Origin: UBA1413 sp964472165 | Lineage (GTDB): Bacteria > Bacteroidota > Bacteroidia > Bacteroidales > Prolixibacteraceae | DNA: 26,154 nucleotides | Assembly (NCBI GenBank): GCA_964472165.1 | Contig: CAYYJE010000041.1 | Location: 1 to 26,154, forward strand | Direction: 5' to 3' | In this document: positions 5,486-15,600 of the stretch, piece after piece | Numbering within the stretch: position 1 is the first letter of the stretch | Layout: every line of letters begins with the position of its first letter | Translations under genes and position numbers: made by a program | Notes under the pieces: generated by a model | Seen by the model: the letters and a program-made list of their open reading frames with translations, nothing else | What the model was told of the DNA's origin: nothing | Databases searched by the model: none

Positions 5486-7776
5486 GTTTTCCTGGCTTTG
5501 TCAATCTGCTCCTGCACCACCGCATCAATCACCGCGATGGCCGTGATGTTGACGATATCCCTTACAGTGCTCTCAATATCGGTGAAATGGATGGGTTTGT
5601 TCAATCCCATCTGTATCGGACCTATCGATTCGCCCGTACTCATCTCCTGAAGCAGTTTGTATGCCACATTGGCAGAGCTGAGATTGGGAAATACCAGGGT
5701 GTTGACATCCTTGTTGTTGAGTCTGGAGAAGGGGTATTTCCGGTCGCGGAGTTTTTTGTCAAGGGCGAAGTTGACCTGCATCTCCCCGTCGATGAGCAGG
5801 TCGGGGTATTTTTCCTGCAGATAACGGACTGCTTCGTGGACGGAGGCAGGACTACCCACGGGATCGGAACCGAAATTGGAATAGGAAAGCATGGCGATTT
5901 TTGGTTCCCGGGCGAAGAAACGCACGGTATTCTGGGCCAGCCTGGCCACATCGATGAGGGTTTCCGTATCGGGATGGCGGTTGATCAGGGTGTCACACAG
6001 GAAATAAGTTCCCTTGGAAGAATTCAGGATATGCATGGTTCCGAAATGGTTGTACCCTTCCCTGATGCCAATCACCTCTGTGGCGACCTTGATGGTGTTG
6101 GAATATTTGGTGTACACTCCGGTGATAAAGGCATCGGCATCCCCGGTTTCAACCATCATCATGCCGAAATAGTTACGCTCAAACATTTTGTCCATTGCTT
6201 CGTCAAGGGTAGCGCCTTCCCTTGCCCTTTTGGCAGTAAGTATCCTTGCATAGTTTTCCCTCCGCCCGGATTCACGGTCGTCGCGGAGCTCCACAATGGT
6301 GCATCCTTCAAGATTCAGGTTGAGTTCAGCGGCCAGCTTGTCAATTTTGTGTCTGTTGCCGAGCAGGATGGGATGGCAGATCCCTTCCTGGAAGGCTTCG
6401 ACAGCCGCTTTCAGCATATTGGGATGTGACCCTTCGGCAAAGACCACCCTGCGCGGATTTTGCCGCGCCATTTCCAGAAACTGGCGGGTAAGCTTGGTCT
6501 CGTATCCCATCATCTGTTTCAGATGGTCTTTATAAGCCTCCCAGTTGTCGATGGATTTCCGGGCTACCCCCGAATCCATGGCTGCTTTGGCTACTGCTGC
6601 CGATACCTCGGTGATCAGCCGGGGATCCACTGGTTTGGGAATGATATAATCTCTTCCAAACTGAAGCTGGTTGACATTGTAGGCAGCATTCACCAGGTCG
6701 GGAACGGCCTGCTTGGCCAGACCGGCAATGGCCAGGCATGCCGCCAGCTTCATCTCTTCGTTGATGATTCTTGCGCGGGTATCCAGGGCCCCTCTGAAAA
6801 TATAGGGGAACCCGATTACATTGTTGATCTGATTGGGGTAGTCGGAGCGGCCGGTGGCGATGATCACATCCTCACGGGAAGCCCTTGCCTCTTCATAGGG
6901 AATTTCAGGAACCGGGTTGGCAAGTGCAAAAACCACAGGGTTGACGGCCATCGTCTTCACCATGTCGCCTGTCAGCACGTTCCCCTTAGACAATCCTACG
7001 AATACGTCGGCATCCTTCACCGCTTCCGCCAGGGTGTGAATTCCTTTCCGGGTGGTGGCAAATAATTTCTTGGAGTCGTTGAGGTCGTCCCTGTCGGAAG
7101 AAATGACCCCTTTGCTGTCGATCATGACGATATTTTCAGGACGGGCACCCAACGCCATATAAAGCTTGGTGCAGGATACGGCGGAAGCTCCGGCTCCGTT
7201 GACCACGATACGTACCCTGGAAATCTCCTTCCCCGCCAGCTCAAGCGCATTGAGAAGTCCTGCGGCGGAAATGATGGCGGTTCCATGCTGGTCGTCGTGC
7301 ATTACCGGAATGTCCAGCTCTTCCTTCAGCCGCTTCTCGATTTCAAAACATTCGGGAGCCTTGATGTCTTCGAGGTTGATGCCACCAAAAGTGGGGGCGA
7401 TCGCCTTGACCACTTCGATGAACTTGTCGGGATTCTTTTCATCGACTTCGATGTCGAATACGTCGATGCCCGCATAAATTTTAAACAGCAATCCCTTTCC
7501 TTCCATCACCGGCTTGCCTGCCAGAGCCCCGATATCTCCCAGCCCAAGCACTGCCGTCCCATTGGAGATCACTGCTACCAGATTCCCTTTGGCGGTGTAC
7601 TCATAGGCAGTCTCGTTGTCCTTTTCAATTTCCAGACAGGGTTCGGCAACCCCGGGGGAGTATGCCAGCGAAAGATCGGCCTGCGTGCTGTGCGGTTTGG
7701 TCGGGATTACTTCAATCTTCCCTGGTTTTCCCTGGGAATGATACAACAATGCAGCTTCCCTTGTAATTTTTGCCAT
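5476..7776 (-). CDS. maeB: NADP-dependent malic enzyme with C-terminal phosphotransacetylase-like domain
   Basis: MaeB converts malate to pyruvate and CO2 with reduction of NADP, in the cytoplasm. The malic enzyme domain covers about residues 1-430, with AYSPGVAEPC at 38-47, the metal-site region IKAPECFEIE at about 138-147, HDDQHGTA at 160-167 and the dinucleotide-binding NGAGASA near 193. From about residue 435 a phosphate acetyltransferase-like domain begins (RRVVFAEGSHP). In MaeB proteins this half is generally regulatory (acetyl-CoA sensing) rather than catalytic. At 766 aa it is the normal fusion length. The ATG at 7776 (MAKITREAAL) is preferred over a TTG nine codons upstream, because a TAGTTTTG box overlaps that TTG. 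It is transcribed alone, converging on the hdr operon. Confidence 0.96.
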   Translation of the reverse strand: MAKITREAALLYHSQGKPGKIEVIPTKPHSTQADLSLAYSPGVAEPCLEIEKDNETAYEYTAKGNLVAVISNGTAVLGLGDIGALAGKPVMEGKGLLFKIYAGIDVFDIEVDEKNPDKFIEVVKAIAPTFGGINLEDIKAPECFEIEKRLKEELDIPVMHDDQHGTAIISAAGLLNALELAGKEISRVRIVVNGAGASAVSCTKLYMALGARPENIVMIDSKGVISSDRDDLNDSKKLFATTRKGIHTLAEAVKDADVFVGLSKGNVLTGDMVKTMAVNPVVFALANPVPEIPYEEARASREDVIIATGRSDYPNQINNVIGFPYIFRGALDTRARIINEEMKLAACLAIAGLAKQAVPDLVNAAYNVNQLQFGRDYIIPKPVDPRLITEVSAAVAKAAMDSGVARKSIDNWEAYKDHLKQMMGYETKLTRQFLEMARQNPRRVVFAEGSHPNMLKAAVEAFQEGICHPILLGNRHKIDKLAAELNLNLEGCTIVELRDDRESGRRENYARILTAKRAREGATLDEAMDKMFERNYFGMMMVETGDADAFITGVYTKYSNTIKVATEVIGIREGYNHFGTMHILNSSKGTYFLCDTLINRHPDTETLIDVARLAQNTVRFFAREPKIAMLSYSNFGSDPVGSPASVHEAVRYLQEKYPDLLIDGEMQVNFALDKKLRDRKYPFSRLNNKDVNTLVFPNLSSANVAYKLLQEMSTGESIGPIQMGLNKPIHFTDIESTVRDIVNITAIAVIDAVVQEQIDKARKTAI

Positions 7777-7800
7777 ACGGTTTATTTTATAAACTGGCGG

Positions 7801-7808
7801 CAAAACTA
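7801..7808 (-). promoter_or_regulatory. Bacteroidota-type -7 box for maeB
   Basis: Read on the minus strand this is TAGTTTTG, the same octamer as before the hdr operon. It lies 24 bp upstream of the maeB ATG at 7776, which would give a leader of roughly 15-20 nt. No convincing -33 TTTG is seen. Confidence 0.35.
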
Positions 7809-7884
7809 TAAAAATTGAGAAAGGGGGAGGTTTGAATGATAATCCGGTGCGAAAAATTAAGAAATAATTATGAAATGTAAAAAA

Positions 7885-8466
7885 TCATTTCTCCGGGACT
7901 TTGTACCATTTGTTGATGGCTTCGCCAGGCTGGTAATTCCCGATATAGGAAATTGCTTCCTCCGGAGTGTGGCAGATGTGGTACAAACTGCGGTATTCGG
8001 GTTTCGAAAAATGAGCTTCAAAAGCCCGGTCAAACTGAAGGAACAGGTTGTCGAAAAAACCTTCCGTATTGATGAAAACGATCGGTTTCCGGTGGTAGTC
8101 GAGTTGTTTGAGGGTGATCACCTCGATGATTTCCTCAAGCGTTCCGAAACCTCCCGGCAGAGCGACAAAGGCGTCGCTCAGTTCTCTCATCCTGGCCTTC
8201 CGGGTGGCCATATCGGTGGTGATTTCCACTTCATGGGAATGGTTGGAAATCAGGTTCCTTCCCTGCATCATTTCAGGGATTATCCCTGTGGTCCGCGCCC
8301 CTGAGGCTTTGGCCGCAATGGTCACCGCCTCCATCAGCCCCACGTTGGCACCCCCGTTGATTAATGAGTGACCCTGCTCACCGATAAGCCTTCCCAACTT
8401 CCGGGCTTCGTGAAAGTAAATGTCGCTGATGGCGTTGCTCGAACTGCAGAATACACAAATGTTCAT
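7885..8466 (-). CDS. LOG-family nucleotide phosphoribohydrolase (TIGR00730-type)
   Basis: A 193-aa Rossmann-fold protein with the two LOG hallmarks: PGGFGTLEE at residues 104-112 and the arginine/lysine motif MATRKARM at 86-93. LOG proteins cleave the N-glycosidic bond of nucleoside 5'-monophosphates, releasing base and ribose 5-phosphate; the plant and some bacterial members activate cytokinins. Older annotations call these lysine decarboxylases, which is not supported by activity. The N-terminus NICVFCSSS is typical, and the length is normal. It lies downstream of gyrB on the same strand, 120 bp away across a tandem repeat, and upstream of maeB. The physiological substrate in this organism cannot be read from sequence. 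Confidence 0.9.
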   Translation of the reverse strand: MNICVFCSSSNAISDIYFHEARKLGRLIGEQGHSLINGGANVGLMEAVTIAAKASGARTTGIIPEMMQGRNLISNHSHEVEITTDMATRKARMRELSDAFVALPGGFGTLEEIIEVITLKQLDYHRKPIVFINTEGFFDNLFLQFDRAFEAHFSKPEYRSLYHICHTPEEAISYIGNYQPGEAINKWYKVPEK

Positions 8467-8473
8467 TGAAAAG

Positions 8474-8548
8474 AGTAAAAGATGTTGGACTAAAAGATGA
8501 TGGACTAAAAGATGATGGACTAAAAGATAATAGACTGGAAGATGATAG
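8474..8548. repeat. Tandem repeat, five 15-bp units (ACTAAAAGATGATGG)
   Basis: Five 15-bp units run from 8474 to 8548 between gyrB and the LOG gene. Units two and three are identical (ACTAAAAGATGATGG); the others differ at one to four positions. The array begins 7 bp upstream of the LOG start codon, so copy number could alter the leader of that gene if it has its own promoter. Confidence 0.88.
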
Positions 8549-8589
8549 ACAAAGTCCGGGATCTGTGGGCTTTTTGTCTTTTGATCTTC

Positions 8590-10569
8590 TTACGCGTCGA
8601 TATTGGCATAAACTGCGTGGTCTTCGATGAATTTACGGCGTGGGGGGACGTCGTCACCCATGAGCATGGCGAAGATATGGTCGGCTTCGGCCGCATTTTC
8701 GATGGTCACCTGCTGCAGGGTCCGTTTCTCCGGATTCATGGTGGTGTCCCAGAGTTGTTCGGCGTTCATCTCTCCCAAACCTTTGTATCGCTGGACGGTG
8801 ACACCCGATTCGTTCCCCTCGGCCCATTCATCGATTAGCTGAAGCCTTTGTTGTTCCGTCCATGCATAGGATTCTTTCTTTCCTTTTTTCAGCAGGTAGA
8901 GTGGAGGAGTGGCGAGGTAGAGGTGACCGCGTCGGATCAGCCCCTGCATATAGCGGAAGAAGAAGGTCATGATGAGGGTGTCGATATGGCTGCCGTCGAC
9001 ATCGGCGTCGGTCATCACCACTACTTTGTGATAGCGAAGCTTGTCAAGGTTCAGCCCTTTGGAGTCGTCGTCGGTACCGATGGTGACTCCCAGCGCCGTG
9101 AAGATATTTCTGATTTCTTCGTTCTCGAGAATTTTGTGCTGCATGGCTTTTTCGACGTTGAGGATTTTACCCCTGAGCGGCAAAATGGCCTGTGTTCGTC
9201 TGTCACGGCCTTGTTTGGCCGTACCGCCTGCAGAGTCACCCTCCACGATGAAGAGTTCACATTTTACGGGATCGCGTTCGGAGCAATCGCTCAACTTGCC
9301 TGGAAGTCCTCCTCCGGTGAGCGCATTTTTGCGTTGCACCATCTCTCTTGCTTTCCTGGCGGCATGCCTGGCCTGTGCAGCAAGTATTACCTTGTCCATG
9401 ATGATCCGTGCTGCCCGGGGATTTTCCTCCAGGTACCAGGCAAGCATCTCGCTCACTGCCTGGTCGACAGAGGCTGTGACTTCCGAATTCCCCAGTTTCG
9501 TTTTGGTCTGCCCTTCAAACTGGGGTTCCTGCACCTTCACGGAAATCACGGCAGTAAGCCCTTCCCGGAAGTCGTCCCCGTTGATCTCCAGCTTGAGCTT
9601 CGAAAGAAGCCCCGACTGGTCCGCATAGGTCTTCATGGTCCGGGTCAGTCCCCTCCGGAATCCTGTCAGGTGCGAACCCCCTTCGATCGTGTTGATGTTG
9701 TTCACATAGGAATGGACATTCTCCGAATAGGAGTTGTTGTATTGCAGCGCAATTTCTACCGGGATGCCATTCTTCTCGGTCGATACATTGATGATGTCGG
9801 GCGTAAGCCTTACCCTGGAGTCGTCGAGATACGCCACAAATTCCTTGAGTCCCTCGGTCGAGAAAAAGGTCTCTTTCTTGAAATCCCCGTTCTCTTCCAC
9901 AACTCTCTCATCGGTAATTTTCAGGCTGATGCCGGCATTCAGAAAAGAGAGTTCACGGAGGCGGGCAGTCAGTACATCATATTTGTATTCGGTGGTTTGA
10001 AAGATGGTGTCGTCGGGTTTAAAGGTAATGATGGTACCTGATTCGTTGCTTTCACCCACTTCCTTTACCGGGTAAAGGGGTTTCCCGATATTGTATTCCT
10101 GAACCCAGACTTTTCCGTTCCGGTGCACTTCTGCCTTCATGTAGGTGGACAAGGCATTCACACAGGAGACGCCGACCCCGTGCAATCCTCCGGATACCTT
10201 GTAGGAGTCTTTGTCGAATTTTCCTCCGGCGTGCAGTATCGTGAGTGCCACTTCCAGCGCGGAACGGTTCTCCTTGGTGTGGATTTCCGTGGGAATCCCA
10301 CGGCCATCGTCCTTCACCGTAATGGAATTGTCACCATGGATGGTCACCTCGATATTCCTGCAATAACCTGCCAAAGCTTCGTCGATGGAATTGTCGACCA
10401 CTTCGTACACCAGATGGTGTAACCCGCGGTCATTCACATCCCCGATGTACATGGCCGGTCTTTTCCTTACGGCTTCCAATCCCTCAAGCACCTGGATGCT
10501 GTCGGCTCCGTAGTTGTCGTTTCCATTCCCGTTCGTCCCCGTCTGGCTATTTTTTTCTGAATCGCTCAT
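8590..10569 (-). CDS. gyrB: DNA gyrase subunit B
   Basis: GyrB is the ATPase and TOPRIM subunit of DNA gyrase, which introduces negative supercoils with GyrA. The GHKL ATPase motifs are present: EVVDNSIDEA (about 56-65), DDGRGIP (87-93) and GGLHGVGVSCVNAL (127-140). The TOPRIM domain shows EGDSAGG at about 440 and DADVDGSHI at about 520, giving the catalytic Glu and the DxD metal site. The C-terminal QRYKGLGEMNAEQLW is diagnostic. At 659 aa it has the usual Bacteroidota length without the extra domain of enterobacterial GyrB. Sequence around ADSIQVLEGLEAVRKRPAMY favours GyrB over ParE. It starts with a Ser/Asn/Gly-rich 20-residue leader that is not conserved in the family. Confidence 0.96.
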   Translation of the reverse strand: MSDSEKNSQTGTNGNGNDNYGADSIQVLEGLEAVRKRPAMYIGDVNDRGLHHLVYEVVDNSIDEALAGYCRNIEVTIHGDNSITVKDDGRGIPTEIHTKENRSALEVALTILHAGGKFDKDSYKVSGGLHGVGVSCVNALSTYMKAEVHRNGKVWVQEYNIGKPLYPVKEVGESNESGTIITFKPDDTIFQTTEYKYDVLTARLRELSFLNAGISLKITDERVVEENGDFKKETFFSTEGLKEFVAYLDDSRVRLTPDIINVSTEKNGIPVEIALQYNNSYSENVHSYVNNINTIEGGSHLTGFRRGLTRTMKTYADQSGLLSKLKLEINGDDFREGLTAVISVKVQEPQFEGQTKTKLGNSEVTASVDQAVSEMLAWYLEENPRAARIIMDKVILAAQARHAARKAREMVQRKNALTGGGLPGKLSDCSERDPVKCELFIVEGDSAGGTAKQGRDRRTQAILPLRGKILNVEKAMQHKILENEEIRNIFTALGVTIGTDDDSKGLNLDKLRYHKVVVMTDADVDGSHIDTLIMTFFFRYMQGLIRRGHLYLATPPLYLLKKGKKESYAWTEQQRLQLIDEWAEGNESGVTVQRYKGLGEMNAEQLWDTTMNPEKRTLQQVTIENAAEADHIFAMLMGDDVPPRRKFIEDHAVYANIDA

Positions 10570-10724
10570 CGTTTTTACCTGATTTTTTTTGCTTTGTTTC
10601 CCAATGGTTCACCCGTTATTTAAATCCCTGCTAATGGAAGTTTTTAAATTTAGGAAACGATTGACATACAAATGTTTATTATTTAAGAAACGCTATTTGA
10701 ACCAATCGCCAAATATAAGAAAAT

Positions 10725-10753
10725 AACCCGTGAAACCTGAACTTTCACGGGTT
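10725..10753 (-). terminator. Intrinsic terminator after the outer-membrane barrel gene
   Basis: AACCCGTGAAA and TTTCACGGGTT form a perfect 11-bp stem around a 7-nt loop (10736-10742). On the minus strand the hairpin is followed by ATTTTCTTATATTT, a T-rich tail. It lies 43 bp past the barrel gene's stop and separates that operon from gyrB. The rest of 10570-10724 is AT-rich and includes TATATTTG on the minus strand (10710-10717), a possible -7 box for gyrB. Confidence 0.8.
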
Positions 10754-10795
10754 GTATCGGGTTCTTTTGTTGATAACTTAATCCTGCATTCCGGG

Positions 10796-12676
10796 TCAGA
10801 AGGAATAGCTGATTCCTGCCAGCATGTTAAAGCTTTGGACGGGATATCCCAGCCAGCGTTCGTACTTCTGAAGTCCAAAATTGTTGAGCTGGCCAAAGGC
10901 TGCCAGTTTCCGCGTGATGGCATAATTTCCCCTGAGATTGATGTCGATGGCGGTTCCCAGTTCATATTCCCGGGGTACCGGACTAAAGGCTTCTGCAAGC
11001 TCGTCCCATTGGGAGGGAATACCCGGAATAACGCCGTATTGTTTAAGCAAACCGGTTCTTTTCCCTATGGCATAGACATCGGCCGACACGTTGAAGCGGT
11101 CGCTGACGGCATAATTCAGCGAGACGGTGGCGTCGAACGACGGCATGTTCCAGGGTTTTGCCTCCTCTGTCATGTTGTATTTGTAAATGTTGGCATTCAC
11201 CAGAATGTTGAGTTTGTCACCGGCATAATGGGTGATTTCGCCGTTGAATCTGGTTGTTTTCATGTTGTCGTAAAGCACCTTGAAGGTGTTGTCGACATAT
11301 TTCGGACCGGGCAGCAGTCCCATCGTGGGAAGAGTGAATCCCTGGAGGAAATAGAAAGGATGGCTGTCAAATTCGGAATAGTCGACCTGGATCTTGAAGT
11401 TGGTTTTGGAAGAGAGTTTCCCGTCGAAACCTCCGAAGATACGGTATTTTTCGAGATGATTTCTGACGCTCAGTTCCGGATCAACATATGGATTGATCTC
11501 CGCGATGGCCGAATAATGGTTGTGGTGATAATCCCCGTCCACGCCGGCAAAAACGTTGATGATCTCTTTTACCGGAGAGAAATTGAATCTCACATCGGGC
11601 GCAATTTTGAAGGCCGCCTTGTCCACTTTGCCCCCCACTATCCAGGATTTGAATCCCAACTTCAGGTTGATGGTTTCGTTCCCAATGTAAACGGCCGGTT
11701 TAAAATAGAGCCAGGTTTGTTTCCTGCTGGTGATGGTGGGGAGGAAGGATTGGGTGAGGCTGTCGGGGAGCAGTTCCAGCAACCCCGCGATAGGCAGCAT
11801 GTTCAGCAGGGAGGAATAGACCGACGACACCCCGGAATATTCAAATCCGGTATTCAGGAGGAGTGAGAAACGGTCGTGGGGCCGGTTGAAATCCATGTTG
11901 AAGCGGGCGAAATCCTCCCGCTGGCCGGTTTTGGTGCCAAAGCGATAATAGGCGAAGTCGAAACCTGCCGAGGGGTCACTTTTTGTGGCGTAAATGTTTT
12001 TCAGGTTCATTTGAATCCCTCCCCGGGTGAAGGTCTGCTTTTCTCCCTGGTAGGTAAAAGAGTGATTGCCGGCTTTTAAAATTGCGGGGATGGAGTCGGG
12101 TATCCCGTCTCCCGGATAGCCGTAATAACGGAATCCGCTGAGGTCCACTCCCAGGTTCACCGAAAGGGTTGATTTGCGGAACATGTGCTTGAGGAAGAGT
12201 TCCGCCTCATTGTCGGAGAAAGGGGCTTTTACCCTGTCCCCATTGGCCAGCGTAAGCTTGCTGTGGGAAGAGAGGTGCATGGCATGAATTCCGAAAATCG
12301 AATTCTTGTTCTTCGTGTTGTTGAAAAACAACTCTCCGTAAGGTTTGTTGTAATTCCCCAACCCGGCTCTTACAAGGCCGTATCCGGGATCTTCGGCCGG
12401 TTTGCCCACCACTGTGGCAGCCTGCATTGTTTTCACCGACAAGGCCGAAAAGATGGGTTTGCTGTCGATGGTGTAGGTAAAATCCGGTTTTTTGAAGTCA
12501 TCCCCTTTAATGACGGGATTTTCATTGATTTTTTCCGCATCAATGGCAGTAGGGGTGTAGGCCTTCACCACTTCGACCTCCTGCCGCAGGGTGTCCTTCT
12601 GTCCAGATGCTGATCCGGAGATCCCGAGCATAACCAGTGTAACCGCTGTTACGGCTGAAAAATATCTTATCATCAT
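10796..12676 (-). CDS. Outer-membrane beta-barrel protein, uncharacterised family
   Basis: A 626-aa exported protein. Residues 1-25 form a signal peptide ending near SASGQ. A short conserved-looking segment follows (RQEVEVVKAYTPTAIDAEKI). The rest is rich in alternating hydrophobic/polar strands with many Tyr, Phe, Gly and Asn, and the chain ends in SYSF with a terminal Phe, as expected of barrels inserted by BamA. No TonB plug domain is seen, so it is not a complete TonB-dependent receptor, though the strand pattern is similar. It starts 12 bp after the TPR gene and is closed by a strong terminator, so the two form an operon. Function is unknown; a joint envelope role with the TPR protein is an inference from this linkage. 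Confidence 0.8.
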   Translation of the reverse strand: MMIRYFSAVTAVTLVMLGISGSASGQKDTLRQEVEVVKAYTPTAIDAEKINENPVIKGDDFKKPDFTYTIDSKPIFSALSVKTMQAATVVGKPAEDPGYGLVRAGLGNYNKPYGELFFNNTKNKNSIFGIHAMHLSSHSKLTLANGDRVKAPFSDNEAELFLKHMFRKSTLSVNLGVDLSGFRYYGYPGDGIPDSIPAILKAGNHSFTYQGEKQTFTRGGIQMNLKNIYATKSDPSAGFDFAYYRFGTKTGQREDFARFNMDFNRPHDRFSLLLNTGFEYSGVSSVYSSLLNMLPIAGLLELLPDSLTQSFLPTITSRKQTWLYFKPAVYIGNETINLKLGFKSWIVGGKVDKAAFKIAPDVRFNFSPVKEIINVFAGVDGDYHHNHYSAIAEINPYVDPELSVRNHLEKYRIFGGFDGKLSSKTNFKIQVDYSEFDSHPFYFLQGFTLPTMGLLPGPKYVDNTFKVLYDNMKTTRFNGEITHYAGDKLNILVNANIYKYNMTEEAKPWNMPSFDATVSLNYAVSDRFNVSADVYAIGKRTGLLKQYGVIPGIPSQWDELAEAFSPVPREYELGTAIDINLRGNYAITRKLAAFGQLNNFGLQKYERWLGYPVQSFNMLAGISYSF

Positions 12677-12688
12677 GGTTTCTTTGTT

Positions 12689-15600
12689 TTACTGTTGATT
12701 CAAATTGATTTGCATGGGATTTCCCGGTGTGGGTTCCGTCTCCCGTTTTTCCCGTGTTTCCACCTCAGCCAGTTTGCGGCTTGCCTCTGCCTTGATTCCG
12801 TCATCCTCCACCGGATAGTTCTCCAGTAAACTTTTAAGGGTATGCTTGGCCTGGAAATCATCTTTTTTGATCACGTAAATGTCCGACAGGAGTATGAAAC
12901 TTTTTGCAAGCCAATATTGGTGAGAGGTACCTTTGTCGATAAAGTCAAGGATCTCTTTTTCTGCGGCAGCCAGATTTTGCTTCCGGAAGTAAATGTCGGC
13001 CACCAGGTATTTGGCTTCTGCCCCGGTGACGGTATTGGTAGCAGCCGAAGCTTCGCGCATGCCGTTGAGCGCCTGGTCATAATTCCCGAGGTTGTAGGCC
13101 GACTTGGCGCTGATGTAAGAGGCTTCACTTTTCAGTTCGGCACTGCTCTTTTCAGCCTTCATCAATTTCTCCGCATTTTCAATGGCATCGCGGTATTTTT
13201 CCAGCCTGAATTCACACCGCATCTGTCCGGCCAGGGCTTTGACGATGTTCCACTGGTTGTTGGACACAGTTTCCAGCCGGTCGTAGAATTCGAGGGCTTC
13301 TTCATATCTTCCCGCGTTGAAGAGCAATTCCGAACCCTTGACCAGCGCCTGTTCGCTGAAGGCATTTGAGGGTTGGCGTGACACAAAAATATAATGGTCG
13401 AGTGATTCCGAATATTTCCCCTGGCTGTAAAGCGCTTCACCCAGATAGAACCGGGCATTCAGCACAAAACCCCCGTTGGGAAATTCCCGGAGATATTTTT
13501 TCAACTGGTTGGCCGCATCGGGATCGTTGGCCATGAAAAGGCGTTCGGCAGCCTGGTAGGAGAGGGAATCCTTCTCCGAAGCAGTTACCATGGTGCCGGT
13601 ACCCATGTTGTTTGCATAGGCAAAGTATGCATCCACATTATTGAGTTCGATGTAACAGTTCTTGATCCCCATCAGGGCCGCTTGCGCTTCCTGGGTACCT
13701 CCGAAATTTTCGGCCACCTCTTTGTAAAACTTCAGCGAATTCTGGTAGTCCTCCAGGTTGTAGTGAATAAGACCCATCTGGAGAAGCGCTTTCGGGTAGA
13801 AGGTGCTTTCCTTGTATTTGTCGATAATGACCTGGTATTCTCTCTTCGCGTCCGCATATTTCCCGTCGCGTTCCAGCGATCTCCCGGTTTCGAAATGGGC
13901 ATTGGCGAGGTAAGGCGATTGCGGATAAGAGGAGGTCAGGTTTCTCAGCAGGCTGACTTTGGCCTGCTGGTTCCCCTGGAGACCGCTGCAGAAGGCCATC
14001 TGATAGAGTGCGTAGTCGGCATCGTAAAGTTTCATGTTAAAGGCCTGCTGATAATTGCGGACCGCTTCCGTATAGTTCCTGGCAATAAACCAGGTGTCGC
14101 CCAGACGGTTGTACACGTCGGCGATCTTCTGGCTTCTCCGTCCCTGCATGGCTGTCAGATATTTGTTGAAAGTAGTGCCTGCCTGCTGGTAATTCTCCAG
14201 TTTAAAGTAGGCGTATCCCAGGTTGTAATAGGCCTCATTGTACTCTTCCAGGGAGGTGGCTCCCGGAGTTTGAAGGAACTGGTTGAATCCTGAAATGGCT
14301 GAATTGTAGTCGCCGGTCCGGTAGAGCGCTTCTGCACGCCAGAAGCGGGCTCCCGCAGTGACAGCGTTGGTATGCCTGTTCTCCAGCGATTTGTCGAAGA
14401 GGGCAATGGCTTCTTCAGTGGCCTGGTTGGCAAGCAATTCGAGCCCCCGGTAATAGGTAACCCTCTGATAAGCCTTGTTGATTTCCGGATTCCTGACTTT
14501 GATCTTTTCGATCGAACTGATGGCATCTCGGTAATTCCGGGTCACCATGTACACGTCGACCAGGTACTGGTAGGCCGCCGTGTTGCGTTCCGAATTGGGA
14601 TAAAGGGTGATGTACTTGTCAAATGCCTTGATGGTTTCGTTAAAGGGAGAGTAGGAAAGTTCATAGGTGAGCTTGGCGTAGTTGAAAAGCGCATCTTCCT
14701 TCACCCCGGCATCATAATCCATCTCGGATGCGGCCTCGAAGGCGATGCGTGCTTTTTCCTTTTGTCCTGTGCGTACATAACTGTCGGCCAGATGATAATA
14801 GCTGTTCTGGGCAATCTGGTCATTTCCTTTGGAAGCTTTTTCCAGGAAGGAGACCGCCTTCTCAAACTGTCCGGTATTGTAATAGGAATACCCCAGAATA
14901 TAATGGTCTTCCCTCGACTTGTTTCCGGGGGTTTCATGGTAAAATTCCAGAAACTGGATGGCATCGCTGAACCGGCGGATATGAAAGTAGGAATCCCCGA
15001 TGATTTTTGCCAGTTCAGGTTTGTACGACTCCTCCACATCATTGATGATGGGGACGATGTAGTTGATCACCTCCCCGTATTTCTCCTGTTTGTAGTAGAT
15101 CTGACTGACATACATCGGAATAACCTTCGAGAAGTTGGGGTCTCCCTCCAATTGACGGAAACCTTCCAGGGCCTCATCATAGTCCGCTTTCAGGTATTTA
15201 ATATGGGAGTAGTAATACAGGGAAGGTTTTGCCAGAATGTGATTTTTGTCCTTGATCATCACAAATTCGTTGAGCGCCAAATCGGGTTCGTCGGTCATCA
15301 GGTAGGAATATCCTGCCATATAGCCGCATTTGACCTGGTCGGAAGCAGAGAGTCCCTCCCGTTCCACATCTCCCAGGGTCCGCACAGCCAGCTGAAACCG
15401 CTTTTTGTCAAACTGGAATTCTCCCAGGTAAAATTTCGCATAATTGCTGTATGGACTGTCGGCATATTCCTTTATGAAATTGTTCAGCATCTTTTCTCCG
15501 GTGACATGTTCGGAGCGAAGTGCCGACAACGCCATGAAATAATAGGCTTCTGACGAAATTTCCGATTTTTCGTCTGCCTTTTCCATGATTTTCTCAAACT

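Noticed and set aside
5587..7065. Long open frames antisense to maeB
   Set aside because: They mirror the codon pattern of maeB, whose domains are unmistakable, and their translations match no family I recognise.
10730..11866. A 378-codon open frame antisense to the outer-membrane barrel gene
   Set aside because: The minus-strand frame has a signal peptide, barrel pattern and terminal Phe, and is followed by a terminator. The antisense frame has none of these.
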